Assembly: GCA_016618085.1 (NCBI GenBank)
Contig: JABLTG010000024.1
Span: 1 to 64,000 of the forward strand
Direction of reading: 5' to 3'
DNA from: Neovahlkampfia damariscottae
Taxonomy: Eukaryota; Heterolobosea; Selenaionea; Neovahlkampfiida; Neovahlkampfiidae
DNA length: 64,000 nt
In this document: positions 9,792 through 22,900 of the stretch, one piece after another
Numbering within the stretch: the first letter of the stretch is position 1
Layout: each line of letters begins with the position of its first letter
The notes under the pieces: generated by a model
Told to the model about the DNA's origin: nothing
What the model saw: only the letters and a program-made list of their open reading frames with translations
The model's database searches: none
Program-made: the position numbers and the translations under genes

Positions 9792-11114
9792 ATGACAAAT
9801 TGGATTGAAAATACAGTTGCTGCTTATCAAAAATTAGGAGTTGTATCATTTGATAACTCAAATAATATTAAGGGTTACACTGCATGGGTTGAAGTTCGTA
9901 TTCAAAATTTGATACACAATTACAGATTCTTTGATGAAAAACAAAAAAAAATATTTGGAAATGATGTTGTTGAAACTTGGCCTGTTGTTAAAGCAAAAGC
10001 TTACGGACATTTAATGGAAATTGTTGTTCCACCTGTTGCTTTTTTTTTAAAGTCAAAAAATCAAATACCAAAATTCTGTGTTCACAGAGCAGATGGTGCT
10101 TTTGAACTTGCAAATATTCTAAAGAAATGCGGATTTGACAATTTTTTGGTCAATATTTTATCACCTGCATTTGAAGATCAATTTGAACAATTAATATCAC
10201 CAAACTTTCAAGTTCAATTTGTTGAAAAAAGTTCTGCATTCTTGATGAATGATTTGATTGGCAAAATGAAAAAAGATGGAAAATTGGAAAAAAACTTCAA
10301 ACAAAAAATAACAATTCATATAAATTCAGGAATGAATAGGTTAGGATTTGACGTAAATTCAAGTGACGGAAAATTATTAAATCAACTTTCAACATTTGGT
10401 GAAGAAGTTAAAGAGATTTATCAAAATTGTGAAAATTTAAAAATTGAATCATTAACAACACATTTTAGTGTTGCAGATGATAAAAAATCAATTGAATTCA
10501 CACAAGGTCAATTGGATAGGCTATTAAAATCAGTTGAAAATTTAAAAGAATTAGGTTTGACAATTCCTGGAATTTCATTTGCAAATTCAAGCTGCCTCAT
10601 ATTATTAGATGATGTAATTTCAAAATATTTCAAAAAAAGAATTGAAAAATTAGGTTTAAATGTCATTGGAAGACCAGGAATTTCATTTTATGGATTACCT
10701 GCATCAGGAGACACGGTATCAGATGAAATTAAACTTGTAGGAGAAAGAATAGCATGCAAAGTACAGCAAGTAAGATTTTTAAATAAAGGAGAAACTGTGA
10801 GTTATGGAAATACTCCTGTTCCTGAAGATGGTTATTATGCCACAATACCAATGGGTTACGGAGATGGAGTTAGAAGAGAAACAAAAAATCCACATATTTT
10901 TTTGATAAATGGAAAAAAATGTGAAGTTATTGGAAGAGTATGTATGGATCAATGCATTGCCAAGACTGATGAAAATTGCAAGTTTGGAGATAGAGCTTTA
11001 TTTTTAGGTGATGAATTATCAATTTTGGATGTTGTTGAAAGAACAGAGACAATTTCATATACAATTTTGACGGCAATGCCTTCAAGACCTCAAAGAATTG
11101 CAATTTTGGAATAA
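9792..11114 (+). CDS. Alanine racemase (fold type III, PLP-dependent)
   Basis: A 440-residue intronless gene. It contains the PLP-lysine motif VVKAKAYGH near residue 70, the TIM-barrel motif HINSGMNRLGF, THFSVAD, the GRPGISFYGL segment, the C-terminal-domain catalytic tyrosine motif TVSYGNTP, MGYGDGVRR, and GRVCMDQ. These are the standard landmarks of bacterial Alr, which interconverts L- and D-alanine for peptidoglycan. In a protist D-alanine could be catabolic or osmotic in use, or the enzyme could act on another amino acid. Start 9792 is the first ATG after an ATTGG at about 9772; no N-terminal organelle signal is obvious. Intronless structure plus a bacterial-type enzyme suggests gene transfer, though the base composition matches its neighbours, so any transfer is not recent. 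Confidence 0.9.
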   Translation: MTNWIENTVAAYQKLGVVSFDNSNNIKGYTAWVEVRIQNLIHNYRFFDEKQKKIFGNDVVETWPVVKAKAYGHLMEIVVPPVAFFLKSKNQIPKFCVHRADGAFELANILKKCGFDNFLVNILSPAFEDQFEQLISPNFQVQFVEKSSAFLMNDLIGKMKKDGKLEKNFKQKITIHINSGMNRLGFDVNSSDGKLLNQLSTFGEEVKEIYQNCENLKIESLTTHFSVADDKKSIEFTQGQLDRLLKSVENLKELGLTIPGISFANSSCLILLDDVISKYFKKRIEKLGLNVIGRPGISFYGLPASGDTVSDEIKLVGERIACKVQQVRFLNKGETVSYGNTPVPEDGYYATIPMGYGDGVRRETKNPHIFLINGKKCEVIGRVCMDQCIAKTDENCKFGDRALFLGDELSILDVVERTETISYTILTAMPSRPQRIAILE

Positions 11115-11185
11115 AAATTTCATTGAAATGATCCTTTACTTATCATGAGAAAATGAAAAGAGAATATGAATATAAAAACTTCATT

Positions 11186-12136
11186 TTACATCCCAAATTT
11201 CTGATAGTGATGTCTATTTCCATTATTTATCAGATTCAAATTTGGATAGTTTTTTTGAATTATTTCAATTGATTCTTCATTAATATCTGTTTTTGTTAAA
11301 TTGATTTTTTTTATATTTTCATGATTTTCTATGTAAATATTATTGAAATATGCACAAGATTTGAAATTCAAAGTTTCAAGTTTTGGTAAATTGGTTGAAC
11401 TCAACATAAAAAATGTTATTCTTGTTCCACTTAAATCTAGTTCTTTTAAAATCTGATGGTTGAATACATCAAAATTCTTGAGTGCCAAACATCCATTTAA
11501 ATTCAATATTGATAAATTAGGGCAATTCTCAATGATTCTTTTTAAACATTCATCATTTAAATCTGTATGTTGTAAATACAATTCTTTCAATGTTTTGCTT
11601 TTGAATTTATATGAATTGATATTATAAGCACCTGACAATTGAATACATTTTAATCGTGGAAAATGTGAAATTATATGATTAAATGAATTTTCTGAGACCT
11701 TTCCTTCTTCTAAATATAATATTTCAATGTTTTCATGTTCAATTTCAATTTCATTAATACTTTCAACACACGACAAGTTTAATTCTATTAAATTTGGATT
11801 ATTTTTTAAAATAAATTTTATGGAATCTCCAGAAATTTGTGTTGAGTTCAAATATAAAATTTTCAAAAAATTTGATTTAATTTTTGGTGAAATTAAATTT
11901 TCACAAAAACAAAGGTCCAGGGTCTTTAATCGAGTAAAAATATTCAAAACATTTTCAAGTTGAAAATCATTAAGTTTTTCTTTTGAATCATCGGATAAAA
12001 TAATTTCTTTTGTTTGATTTCTGGATATGTTCTTAAACTGTTTTGAAACAAAATTTAATACATGTACTTTTGTGTCGTCCTCTAAAAAAGAAAAAATTTC
12101 TCCAAGCAAATCTTCATGAAGAAGTTGTAAATCCAT
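11186..12136 (-). CDS. F-box and leucine-rich-repeat protein
   Basis: A single exon encoding 316 residues. The F-box is at the very N-terminus (LLHEDLLGEIFSFLEDDTK, then VSKQFKNISR), followed by about nine irregular leucine-rich repeats of the LxxLxLxxC/T type (LKTLDLCFCENL, LKELYLQHTDLNDE, LSILNLNGC, LKELDLSGTRI). Such proteins are substrate receptors of SCF ubiquitin ligases. An in-frame ATG 30 nt upstream (12166) would extend it, but the CCAAT box (12148-12152) lies between the two ATGs, which favours 12136. Target unknown. It shares a short divergent promoter with the adjacent cyclase gene. Confidence 0.82.
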   Translation of the reverse strand: MDLQLLHEDLLGEIFSFLEDDTKVHVLNFVSKQFKNISRNQTKEIILSDDSKEKLNDFQLENVLNIFTRLKTLDLCFCENLISPKIKSNFLKILYLNSTQISGDSIKFILKNNPNLIELNLSCVESINEIEIEHENIEILYLEEGKVSENSFNHIISHFPRLKCIQLSGAYNINSYKFKSKTLKELYLQHTDLNDECLKRIIENCPNLSILNLNGCLALKNFDVFNHQILKELDLSGTRITFFMLSSTNLPKLETLNFKSCAYFNNIYIENHENIKKINLTKTDINEESIEIIQKNYPNLNLINNGNRHHYQKFGM

Positions 12137-12294
12137 TGAAGGACCCGATTGGCGGAAAAAAATCATCAAATAATTTTGAAATCGATGAAATTATGAATCA
12201 TGAAGATTGGAATACTAAAATTCTAACACTCCACTTTTGACTCATAAAATCTATAAAGATGATTGGTTCAGCTGTCGGCCAATTGAAAACCAAC
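12137..12294. promoter_or_regulatory. Divergent promoter between F-box/LRR and cyclase genes, three CCAAT boxes
   Basis: The 158-bp region separates two start codons on opposite strands. ATTGG occurs at 12148-12152 (12 nt from the minus-strand start) and at 12262-12266, and CCAAT at 12279-12283 (12 nt before the plus-strand start at 12295). Both genes have in-frame upstream ATGs on the far side of their CCAAT box, so the boxes decide the starts I chose. Confidence 0.55.
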
Positions 12295-15200
12295 ATGGAA
12301 AAGTACGACACAACAAACAAAACAGTGGTTTTTACTTCCTCCGTGACGGAAATATTCCAGACTATAAACCTGGAAACAAAGGAAGTGGTATTGATCAAGC
12401 AACCGTCACTGCAATTTCCACCAGCTCCGGTGATAGAAAATTATTTCAAAGAATTTCAATACGGAAAGCTTCTTCACAATAGATTTCCAGAAAGTTTTGT
12501 GAAGTTTCACAAACTCCTTGAAACAGAAAACTCCGTAGCTATCATTCAAAGACCAGAAGGGGTTTCTTTGGAAAATTGGCTATCAAAGAATGGTTCATTT
12601 GAATTCAAAGCATTTCTTGAACTTGCAATTGGACTCACTGACACAGTTGTAAAGTTACATTCCATGAATTGTATTCACAGAGATATAAAACCATCAAATT
12701 TTGTTTTTGAAGAAGGAAAGAAACCAAAATTGATTGATTTTGGTACAACTGTCATGGTTTCAAAGAAATCACCTTCAGTTACTGTAAGTCACCCAACAGG
12801 AACTTTCTTGTATATGAGGTAAAAGTGATTGAACAATTAAAACAATTTTAGTCCTGAACAAACAGGAAGAATATCAAAGAGCATAGATTTTAGAAGTGAT
12901 ATATATTCACTTGGAATATCATTTTATCAACTTTTATCGAACAAAGTTCCTTTTGAAGGAGACAAGATGAGTTTAGTTCATTCTCACATCACAAAGAAGA
13001 TTCCTTTACTTTCAAATGTTCCAAAACAAATGAATGACATTTTAGCTAAAATGTGCGCAAAAAATCCAAATGAAAGATATTCCACAGCTTTAGGACTTCA
13101 AAAAGATTTAATTTATTGCTTGGATAACATTTCAAAAATTGATGATCTTTCTTTTCCTTGTGGAGCAAACGATGTGGAACAATTTCAAATTCCAAACAAG
13201 TTATATGGTAGAGAAGATGTATTATTCATGTTGAGAAGTTATATAAAATCCATAGATTCAAAGATGTGTTGTATATCTGGTTATAGGTAATTTCAAAAAT
13301 ATTTGATCAATTTTTAGTGGTTGTGGAAAAACTAAATTGATAGAAGAATTGACTAAAGATCCGAAGTCAAATTTATTATTGGCTTTTGGAAAATATGATC
13401 AATTTGATCGTTCAACTCCTTATTCTGCTTTCATCAAGTTTTGCTTTTTTTTACTAAACCTAAATAGGATATGTAAATCAATTTTGTTACAAATTGCGGG
13501 AGATGACGAAGAATATAAGAGTAATATAACTGAAATAATGAGATTATATATGATAAATGACTTTGGTGGAGTCATGAGTAACCTTCTTCCAGAAATCGAA
13601 ATTTTTATTGGTGAACAAAAAGAACCACAACCTCTTCCAAGGACAGAAGAAGTTCAAAAACGATTATTTAACACATTTAACACATTTTTTAATTGTTTTA
13701 CTGATCAAAAACAATTAATTTTAGTTATTGATGATTTACAATGGGCAGATGCTGCTTCTCTTCAACTATTGGAAAAATTGTTATCTTTAGAAGAAAGTAA
13801 AATATTTCTCATTGGAGCATTTCGTGATAATGAAGTTGATCAATCTCATCCATTAATGCAAATCATTGATCAGTATCCTACAATCAAAAGAATTCATTTA
13901 GAACCTTTAAAACTTGATTATTTGAATGAAATGATTAGTGAGACATTAATGTTACCTGAAAAGGAAATTTTTGAACTTGGTGAATTGATTCACAAAAAAA
14001 CAATGGGAAATCCACTTTTCTCTCGAGAATTTTTGATCACTTTATATGAAGAGAATTTAATACATTTAGACAATGACAAATGGATATGGGATTTGGAAAG
14101 AATTCAAGATTTAAATTTTAGTTCAAATGTCATTGATTTTATGATTCAAAATTTAAAAAAAGAATCAAAAGAAATGCAAAAAGTTTTATCACTTGCTTCT
14201 TGTCTTGGAAATACATTTTCTATAAATCAACTTTCTTTGATTTGGAATGATGAAAAAGATTTAATGACAACTTTATTAGAACCAACTCAAAAAGGATGGA
14301 TTATTCAATTGAGTTCACATGAATATCAATTTTATCATGATAGATTACAACAATCAAGTTATGAACTATGTTCAGAAGAAGAATTAAAAAATTCTCATTT
14401 CATCATTGGAACAGCATTGTTAAAAAAATTTAAATCTAATCAAGCAAAAGAGAATTTATTCAAAACTGTAAAACATTTGAATATTGCAAGATCATTGGTC
14501 CAAGATAAAAATGAACTACTTCAGTTAAATGTGAGAGCAGCAGAACAATGTTTAGCAAACAGTGCAGTTAAAGAAGCACATGAATATTCATCAATAGCAA
14601 TCAGTTTATTAGAAAAAGATCATTGGAAAAATAATTATGATAATTCATTTCTTGCATATTCAGTTCATGCAAATACTTGTTACAGAATTTCAGATGTAAA
14701 AAATTCAGAAATTTATTTTCAATTTCTCCTTGATAATTCCAATAATAGAGTTCATACTTTAAAAACTTATGCAAATTTTATGAAAATGGCATCATTGACA
14801 ATTCAATATGACAAAGGAGTATATTTACTATTGGAAACATTCAAAATGTTTGATATAACAAAAGATCTTCAATTTATTTTATTGGATATTCAAAAATTAA
14901 TGGGATGGATATTTGGTATCAAGAAAAAAATTTCAGATCAAATTGAACAACTTGGTGGTATCAATAGACTTGATGAAGAACTTCCAAAATGTGAAGATGA
15001 AGAAATTATTTTATTTCATAACGTTCTTGCAGAAGTCTCTGATTCACTTTACATAAGCAAGAAATCAAATCCTTTTTTAACTGCTTCCTGTCCTTTAATT
15101 TCATTATTGTTAATTTTGAATCATGGTCTAACTGATTATTCACCTGAAGCATTTGCTATGAGTGGATTTTATTTTTCATGTTTCTTTAAAGATCCAAACG

Positions 15201-17789
15201 GATATGAATTATCACAATTTACTGAAAAGTTAGTTCAAAAATCAAAAGGAAATCCTGTTTATAATGTAGCTCTTGTTGAATTTGCAGTTGGGTTAACTTC
15301 TCAATTTGGAGGAACTATTCGAGAATTTCGATATCATACAGAAGAAGCAATCAAATACTCTTTGTCCAATGCTGAGTATGTATTTGTGAATTATGCAATG
15401 AATAACTATGGTGTTTCACATGCATTAAATGGATATTTCCTTCCTACCATCATTCAAAAGATGAAAAATTATCAAAATGTAAGAAAATGATGATGATCTA
15501 AATTTTTAGTGGATTGTCAAATTGGGAAATGATTTTGGTCATGATATTCTTGAAACTCAAATACATTTCATGCAAGATATTGCAGGAATTAAGTCATATT
15601 CACCAGAGTGTCGTTTAAAAGAGATTGGTAATTCCATGTCAATTTCTACATTCTTGATCTATGAAGGAATTCTAAAATATTTGACTTTTGAGTATGAAAG
15701 TGCTTTGGAAAAATTTGAAACAATGGAACCAAGAGCAAAAGAAAATTTAGGACTCCCACTTTATTATGAAAGATTCTTTTATCATTGTTTAACATTGATT
15801 CACCTTTATGAATCCACAGGAAATGAATTATTTAAGGAAAAATTGTCACCATTAATGGATGAATTCAAATCATTTTCTGCACTTGGAATTAGAACTTTTG
15901 AACCAAGATACCAATTACTTTCTCTTGCATTAGAAACAGTTAGTGATAAAATGGATTATTTTGATACAATCAATCAATTTGAAGAATGTATTACTGTATT
16001 ACAAAAGAATTCTATGATTATTCCTTCAGCAGTTGCATCAATGTTATTATTGGAATACACAACAAAAAAGAAATCTTCACCTTCAATTTCACAAATGTAT
16101 TATGATAGTGTTATTTCATTGTGGGAAGGAATTCAAGCAAAGGGAATGATTATTCATCTTAAAACAAAATATCCTTCTTATTCTGTAAAAAGAAGCTCAA
16201 GTAGATCAAAATTATCTAATACTACAACAATGAATGCTACAGCAACTGAACCACTTGCTTATATTTCTTCTGATACTTCTCTTGATATGATGAGTATTGT
16301 AAAAGCATCTCAAGCATTATCAGTTGAATTGACACTTTCAACGCTTATCACACAAGTCATGAAAATTATCCTTGAAAATGTTGGAGCTGAGAGGGGCATT
16401 TTACTTATGTTTGAAAAAAATGAACTTCAAATCAAAGCTATTGCAGATACAACTAACGTTACTTTATTGAATCAAAATATTAATTCAATGAAAGATATTC
16501 TTTATTATACTTTAATTGATATAGTAAAAGCAACAAAGAAAGAAATTATTCTTGAAAATGCTTTGACATCTTTATATTCACAAAATTCTTATGTGATAAA
16601 AAATAAATCAAAATCAATTTTTGTTCATCCAATTTTAAAGGGAAGTAATTTAATTGGAATTATTTACCTTGAAAATAATTCAATTGAAGGTACATTTAAT
16701 GTCAATAGAAAAATTGTTCTTGGTCACATTAGTTCTCAATTAGCTATTTCATATGAAAATGCAACATTATATGAAGAAGTACAAATATTGAATAAGTCTT
16801 ATGAAAGATTTCTTCCAAAAGAATTCTTAAATCAATTAGGAAAAGGAGATGTCACTAAAATAAAAAAAGGAGATGCTACAACTAAAAAAATGTCAGTAAT
16901 GTTTTCTGATATTCGATCTTTTACAAATTTAACAGAAAAAATGAATTCTGAAGAAAGTTTCTCTTTTGTGAATGATATACTTTCCTATTTGGCTCCAATC
17001 ATTTCAAAACATAATGGTTTTATTGATAAATTCTTAGGTGATTGCATAATGGCTTTATTTCCATATGAAGTTGATGATTCAATCAAATGTGGTCTTGAAA
17101 TGATAAAAGCTTTGGATGAATTTAACAAAACACAAAGAACTGGTTTAATGCCTGTAAAAATGGGAATTGGAATCAATTATGGTGATGTAATGATTGGAAC
17201 ACTTGGAGCTGAAGAACGTCTTGATGGAACTGTTATATCAGATGCAGTAAATACGGCATCAAGAGTTGAAAGTTTAACAAAAAGACTTGGTGCAACATTT
17301 GTGGTTACTCAAAATGTTGTTGATAATTTAAAGAATGTGTACTCAAATAGATGCATTGGTAAATTTTTATTAAAAGGAAAAGATATACCTATGACTTTAT
17401 ATCACATGATAGATACAAATTCAAATCAAGATATTAACAGTTTTGAAGTTGGATTGATGGAATTTAGTTCACAAAATTTTTCAAGAGCGAAATCTATTTT
17501 CACTAAAATCAATGATGATACATCAAATTATCTTTCTCAAGTTTGTGATATCTATAATGGATATACTTTTCCTGATGAATGGAATGGAGAAATTAAAATT
17601 GATAAAGATGGAAATCCTGAAAAATCAGAAAATCAAACTATTCTTCAAAGAAAAGTGGAAGAATTTTCAAAAGAGAAAATTGAAAATTTATCATTTGATA
17701 AATTGACACTTGAAAAGAAAAGAGAAATTTTGAGTTTGTTATCTTCAAAATATTCAAATGAAAAAGAAGTTGAACAATTTTTCAATTAA
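12295..17789 (+). CDS. Ser/Thr kinase - AAA ATPase - TPR - GAF - class III adenylyl cyclase, copy 1
   Basis: Four exons (12295-12818, 12852-13286, 13318-15478, 15507-17789) give 1,800 residues. Order of domains: protein kinase (about 1-270; HRDIKPSNF, LIDFGTT, YMSPEQTGR, but no clear glycine loop); AAA_16-type NTPase (P-loop GYSGCGKT, Walker B LVIDDLQWAD, about 320-700); a long helical TPR-like region; GAF (about 1310-1480, ILENVGAERGILLMF to IGIIYLENNS); class III cyclase (about 1520-1700). The cyclase keeps both metal aspartates (FSDIRSF, LGDCIM), the adenine-specifying lysine (IDKFLGD), a Thr at the second base-contact position (DGTVISDAVNTASR), and the catalytic Asn and Arg. That pattern fits class IIIb adenylyl cyclases. 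The kinase-ATPase-GAF chassis is known from fungal Mak2/CHK1 kinases and bacteria, where the output is usually a histidine kinase. Predicted to make cAMP under control of the GAF ligand and ATPase. Confidence 0.9.
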
Positions 17790-17814
17790 ATTAAAAAATT
17801 ATTTTTTGAAATTT

Positions 17815-19783
17815 TTACATTCTGAAAACACCAAATTTACCATCTTTTTCAACTGGTGCATTCAAAGCTGCACTTAAACTTAAACCTAAAACTTTTCTTG
17901 TTTGAGCTGGATCAATAATTGCATCATCCCAAAGTCTTGCACTTGAAAAATATGCATGTGATTCTTTTTCATATTTTTCTCTCATTTCTTTTTTAAATTC
18001 TTCTGATTTTTCTTGATTCCAATCAATTTTTGCTTTTTTTGCTTGAACTTCTTTGATTTGTGTCAATACAAGAGATGCTTGTTCTCCTCCCATAACAGCA
18101 ATTTTAGAATTTGGCCACATAAAGAGAAAACGTGGATCATAAGCTCTTCCACACATTCCATAATTTCCAGCACCATAACTACCTCCAAGTACAACTATAT
18201 TTAAACATTTAAAAATTTTGTTTTTAATTCTTCTACCTGTAAATTTTGGTACTTTTGTACATGAAACAGCATTAACCATTTTAGCACCATGTTTTGCAAT
18301 ACCACCAGATTCATATTCTTTTCCAACCATAAAACCTGTAATATTTTGAAGAAAGATTAAAGGAATTCCACGTTGTGAACATAATTCAATAAAATGAGCA
18401 CCTTTTAAAGCAGATTCACCAAATAAAACACCACCATTTTCCATTGAATTATTTGCAACAATACCAACTGGATAACCATAAATATGAGCAAAACCTGTAA
18501 CAAGTGTAGTACCATATAATTGTTTAAATTCATCAAATCTACTTCCATCAACAAGTCTTGAAATAATTTTTCTGACTAATTTTAAAGTAATCATTTAAAT
18601 GATTCAAAAAATTACCTTCAAATGGTTTCTTTGGATCTTTTGGAATGATTCCATAAATATCTTTTGCATCATATAAAGGTTCTTCAACTTCTCTTGTTTG
18701 TAAAGTAATTTCTTTTTTATAATTTAAATTTGAAATTACTCTTCTACATAAATATAAAGCATGAGAATCATCATTAGCATAATGGTCAGTTACTCCTGAA
18801 ACTCTACAATGAAGATCAGCACCACCTAATTCTTCAGGTGTTACAATTTCATTTGTAGCTGCTTTTACAAGTGGTGGACCTCCTAAATAAATAGTTCCTA
18901 AAGTTCATTTTTAATATAATCCTTTAAAAAGATATTTTACCTTGTTTTTTAACAATTATTGATTCATCTGACATTGCTGGTACATATGCACCTCCTGCTG
19001 TGCATTCACCCATAACAACAGCGATTTGTGGAATACCCATTGAAGACATTTGAGCTTGATTATAAAATATTTTACCAAAATGTTCTTTATCTGGAAAAAC
19101 ATCACTTTGTAATTTAAGCATAGCTCCACCACTATCAACTAAATAAATACATGGTAGTCTATTATTTCTTGCGATTTCTTGAGCTCTAAGATGTTTTTTT
19201 ACTATTGTTTTTTTTTTGTGTTAAATTTTTTTATTTTTCTTTACCTGTAATAGGATAGTAAGTACCTCCTTTTACAGTTGGATCATTAGCAACAATAACA
19301 CATTCTCTACCATGAATTACACCAATACCTGTGATAATTCCACCACCAGCAACTTCTTCATCATAAACTTCATAACCAGCAAAATGTGAAAATTCTAAGA
19401 ATGGAGAGCTTAAAAATGAAGGTTAAATTTAAAAAATTAAAATACCCAGGGTCAACTAAAGAATCAATTCTATCTCTTGGTAATAATTTTCCTCTTTTAA
19501 TTTGTCTTTCTCTTGCTACTTCACCGCCACCTATTTTTTGTTGAAGTTTTAATGATATTTAAAGTTTACCCAATTGAATTTTGTTTATTTTTGTTTTTAA
19601 ATCATCAACTAAAGAAGACATGTATTTGGAATTTTCAATAAATTCTTCAGAATCATTTTCAACTGAACCATCAATAACATTTCCAGTTTTTTCAGCTTCT
19701 GTAATTGAAGTTATGAATCTTTTATTTTGGAAAAGTTTCTCATATTTATTCAATTTGAAATTTCCTTTCACCAACCTTCTCAT
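17815..19783 (-). CDS. MCCC2: Methylcrotonyl-CoA carboxylase beta subunit (mitochondrial)
   Basis: Seven exons (19783-19570, 19530-19446, 19408-19245, 19201-18941, 18897-18616, 18575-18237, 18194-17815) encode 574 residues. The carboxyltransferase carries biotin-linked CO2 to 3-methylcrotonyl-CoA in leucine breakdown. Diagnostic stretches include [20 protein letters not shown], the CoA-site [40 protein letters not shown], and the C-terminal [20 protein letters not shown]. The basic N-terminus ([11 protein letters not shown]...) is a plausible mitochondrial presequence. A CCAAT box lies at 19817-19821. The alpha subunit is not in the window. It converges on the cyclase gene with only 25 bp between stop codons. 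Confidence 0.95.
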
Positions 19784-19955
19784 ATTTGTCAACGTTTTTT
19801 ATGAGGAATAAAGAAATAATTTGATTGGTTATTCACAAATAATTATAAAAAAAATACTAAAACATTTTCTTTAATCGACAAGAAAATTAAAAAAATGAAA
19901 AAAAAAATTTCAACCAATAATTTCCATCTGCTTTTGAACACAAAAGACCCATTGA

Positions 19956-22900
19956 ATGAACAAACGAACCAGTTACTTTGGTACTGTTGTTGACCAACAA
20001 GACGAAGAAGATTTAGATTTTGATAGTGATTTTGAAGATGAAATATCGTCAGACCATCCATTATATGGTTCAAAAAGTTTTAAAAAACATAATTTTTTTG
20101 GAAAGAAAATATTAGAATCAAATATTTGTTTTGGACAACATTGGGAAGTTGAAGGTGAAGAAGTTTTGAAAAAATATGAAGGAATAAGTATCATTCAAGA
20201 AGTAAAAGAAAAATTTTTCTTGTACAGAGGAACGTTATTCATTACAAATTTTCAAATTTATTTTTTAAAAGAAAAACAAGAAAAAGAAGAAAAATCATTA
20301 TTTGAAAAATTACAAAAAGTAATACATTTCAAATAAATTAATATTTTAAAGACACAATTTTCACTACCTTTGACAAAAATACTTCAAATAGATGAAAAAT
20401 TTTCAAAAGAGGTCAACAAAGTTAATCATAATGGATTTCGAATAATTTCAAAGGTAAACTATTAAAAAAAAAATTCAACTTTAACAGGACTATTTTTATT
20501 ATGATTTTTTATTCATGACAGATGTTCAACCTGCTGTTGAATTTTTAAAAACTTTAATTTTTGGAAAAGAAATAACAAAAACATTTTCTTATGAATACAA
20601 AAGATATACTTCATTATTTACACCAACAGAAATCGCAAATGGTTGGAATATATACAAAGTGAGAGAAGAATTTGAAAGACAAAAAATACCATCATCAAAA
20701 TGGAAGTTTTCATATTTAAATGAGAATTTTGATATATGTTCATCATATCCAAGATGTCTTGTAGTACCAAATATAAATGATGATATTATCATTGCATCTG
20801 CTAAATATCGATCAAAAGGAAGATTACCTGTATTAAGTTGGTGTCATCCATTTCATCAAACACCAATTGTTAGATGTGCTCAACCAAATGCAGGACTTGG
20901 TTTTAGTAGATCAAAAGAAGATGAAATATTAATTGATATTTGTAGACAAACTAATGAATATTCAACTATTATTACAATTATTGATTGTCGTCCAAAGTAA
21001 AAATTAAAAATTGTTAATTTTTAGAGTGAATGCTGTTGCAAATTCATTAAAAGGAAAAGGTTATGAAAATACAGATAATTATAAAAATTGTAAAATTGAA
21101 TTTATGAACATTGAAAATATACACAGCATTTCAGATAGTTTTCAAAAATTAGCTAAAATTTGGAATTCAAATCAAATTTCATTATCAGATTCATCTGATT
21201 GGCTTCAACATATTTCATTGATATTGAAGGCATCCATTAGAACATCCATTTTAATTGAAAAAAGAATACCTGTTTTACTTCATTGTAGTGATGGATGGGA
21301 TAGAACAAGTATCAAATATATATTTAATATCTTTTTTTTAATAGGTCAAGTATCTGCTATTGCTCAATTATTATTGGATCCTTATTATCGTACTATTAAA
21401 GGATTCGAAGTTTTAATTGAAAAAGAATGGATTTCATTTGGACATCGATTTAAAGATAGATGTGGTCATGTTAAAAAAAGTTCAGAAATGTCACCAATTT
21501 TCTTACAATTTATTGATTGTGTTTTTCAAATTACAAAACAATTCCCAAATTATTTTGAATTTAATGATGTTTTTTTATTATTCATTTTAGAACAATCATA
21601 TTCATGTTTATTTGGTAATTTTTTATTTAACAATGAAAAAGAATCATCTATTAAATTGAAATATGAATATACTATTTCAATTTGGACTTATGTTAATTCA
21701 AAACTTGATCAATTTAGAAATCCTCTTTTTGATTCAAAATTAACTAAATTTATTACTCCAAATGTTCATTTAAATCAATTATCAACAAATACTTGGACTA
21801 TTTTAAATTTATATTTATGTAATACATTTCTATATTTTTAATTTTCTCAAAAACTAGTTTCAAAAGATAATCCTTCTTTATTATTTTCAAATTTATTTTC
21901 AAAAACTTCAAAAAAATTATCAGAAATGCATCATTATAAAAATGAAGATTTAAAATATAAAAACATATTAAATAAACAATTAAAGGGAATGGAATCAAAA
22001 ATAAAAGATTTTTTGAATAAAAATGAAGAAATGAATGAAGGAGATGTGAAATCTTTATTATTGAATTTATTAGAGTCAACAAAGAAATTAACAATTTTGA
22101 ATATTGAAACTATAGAAAATGATATTATTTATTACTTTATTGATAAAGTGGAAATTAAAACATTTGATTCTGAGATACCACCTACATCTGCAGTGATCAT
22201 GAAGACAATTGAAAAATTCAAATTTTTTCAAAAAGATTCAAACTTATTTCTTCAGAGAATATATGAATCAATGAGAATAAAGATAGAGGTAATATCATAT
22301 TTAAACTCTAAAAATACTCAAAGAAAACAAAACCTGATCATTGCTTTTTTTGGGTCTCCGTTTTTATTGGTTTAATCAATATTATGGATTTTGAATTTAA
22401 GGAGTTCTCAACTGAATTAGAACAAGATAACTTCTTTAATTTTAAGAAAAATTTGGAGACATTACTATACATAAGTTATTCTAAGATTTTAATTTCAGCT
22501 TATCAAGTAACTTGTTTTATTATTTAACTCTTTAGTCATTGAGTAATATTTTAATACCTAGTTTATTTGGTGATGAGGTTGAAATCATTGAATTGAACGG
22601 TGAAAGTAAAATGGTTGATACTAATGATATTTTAAATGTATTAACAAAATACCATAATTTATGTGAAGAATTTAAAATTTTTAAAGAAATTAGTTCTCAA
22701 TTTTTTTCGAATATATTTCAATTCATGGATGTTTATGTATTGAATTTAATGCTTAAAACATCAAAATATTGCAAAATGTCATACTCAATGCCAATGAAAA
22801 TGCACATTGCAGAAGTTGATAATTGGTCCAATAGTTATAAATATCCATTTAAACTTGAATTGATTAGTCAAATTTCGAAAGTTTTAATGTTAAATAAAGG

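Noticed and set aside
12136-12166. Upstream ATG for the F-box/LRR gene
   Set aside because: The CCAAT box lies between this ATG and the next, and the F-box begins immediately after the second.
22371-22401. ATTGG followed by ATG (22365-22386) as the promoter and start of a separate DIL-domain gene
   Set aside because: The DIL fold begins in the exon upstream, phases are continuous, and the ATG lies inside a well-formed 32-nt intron.
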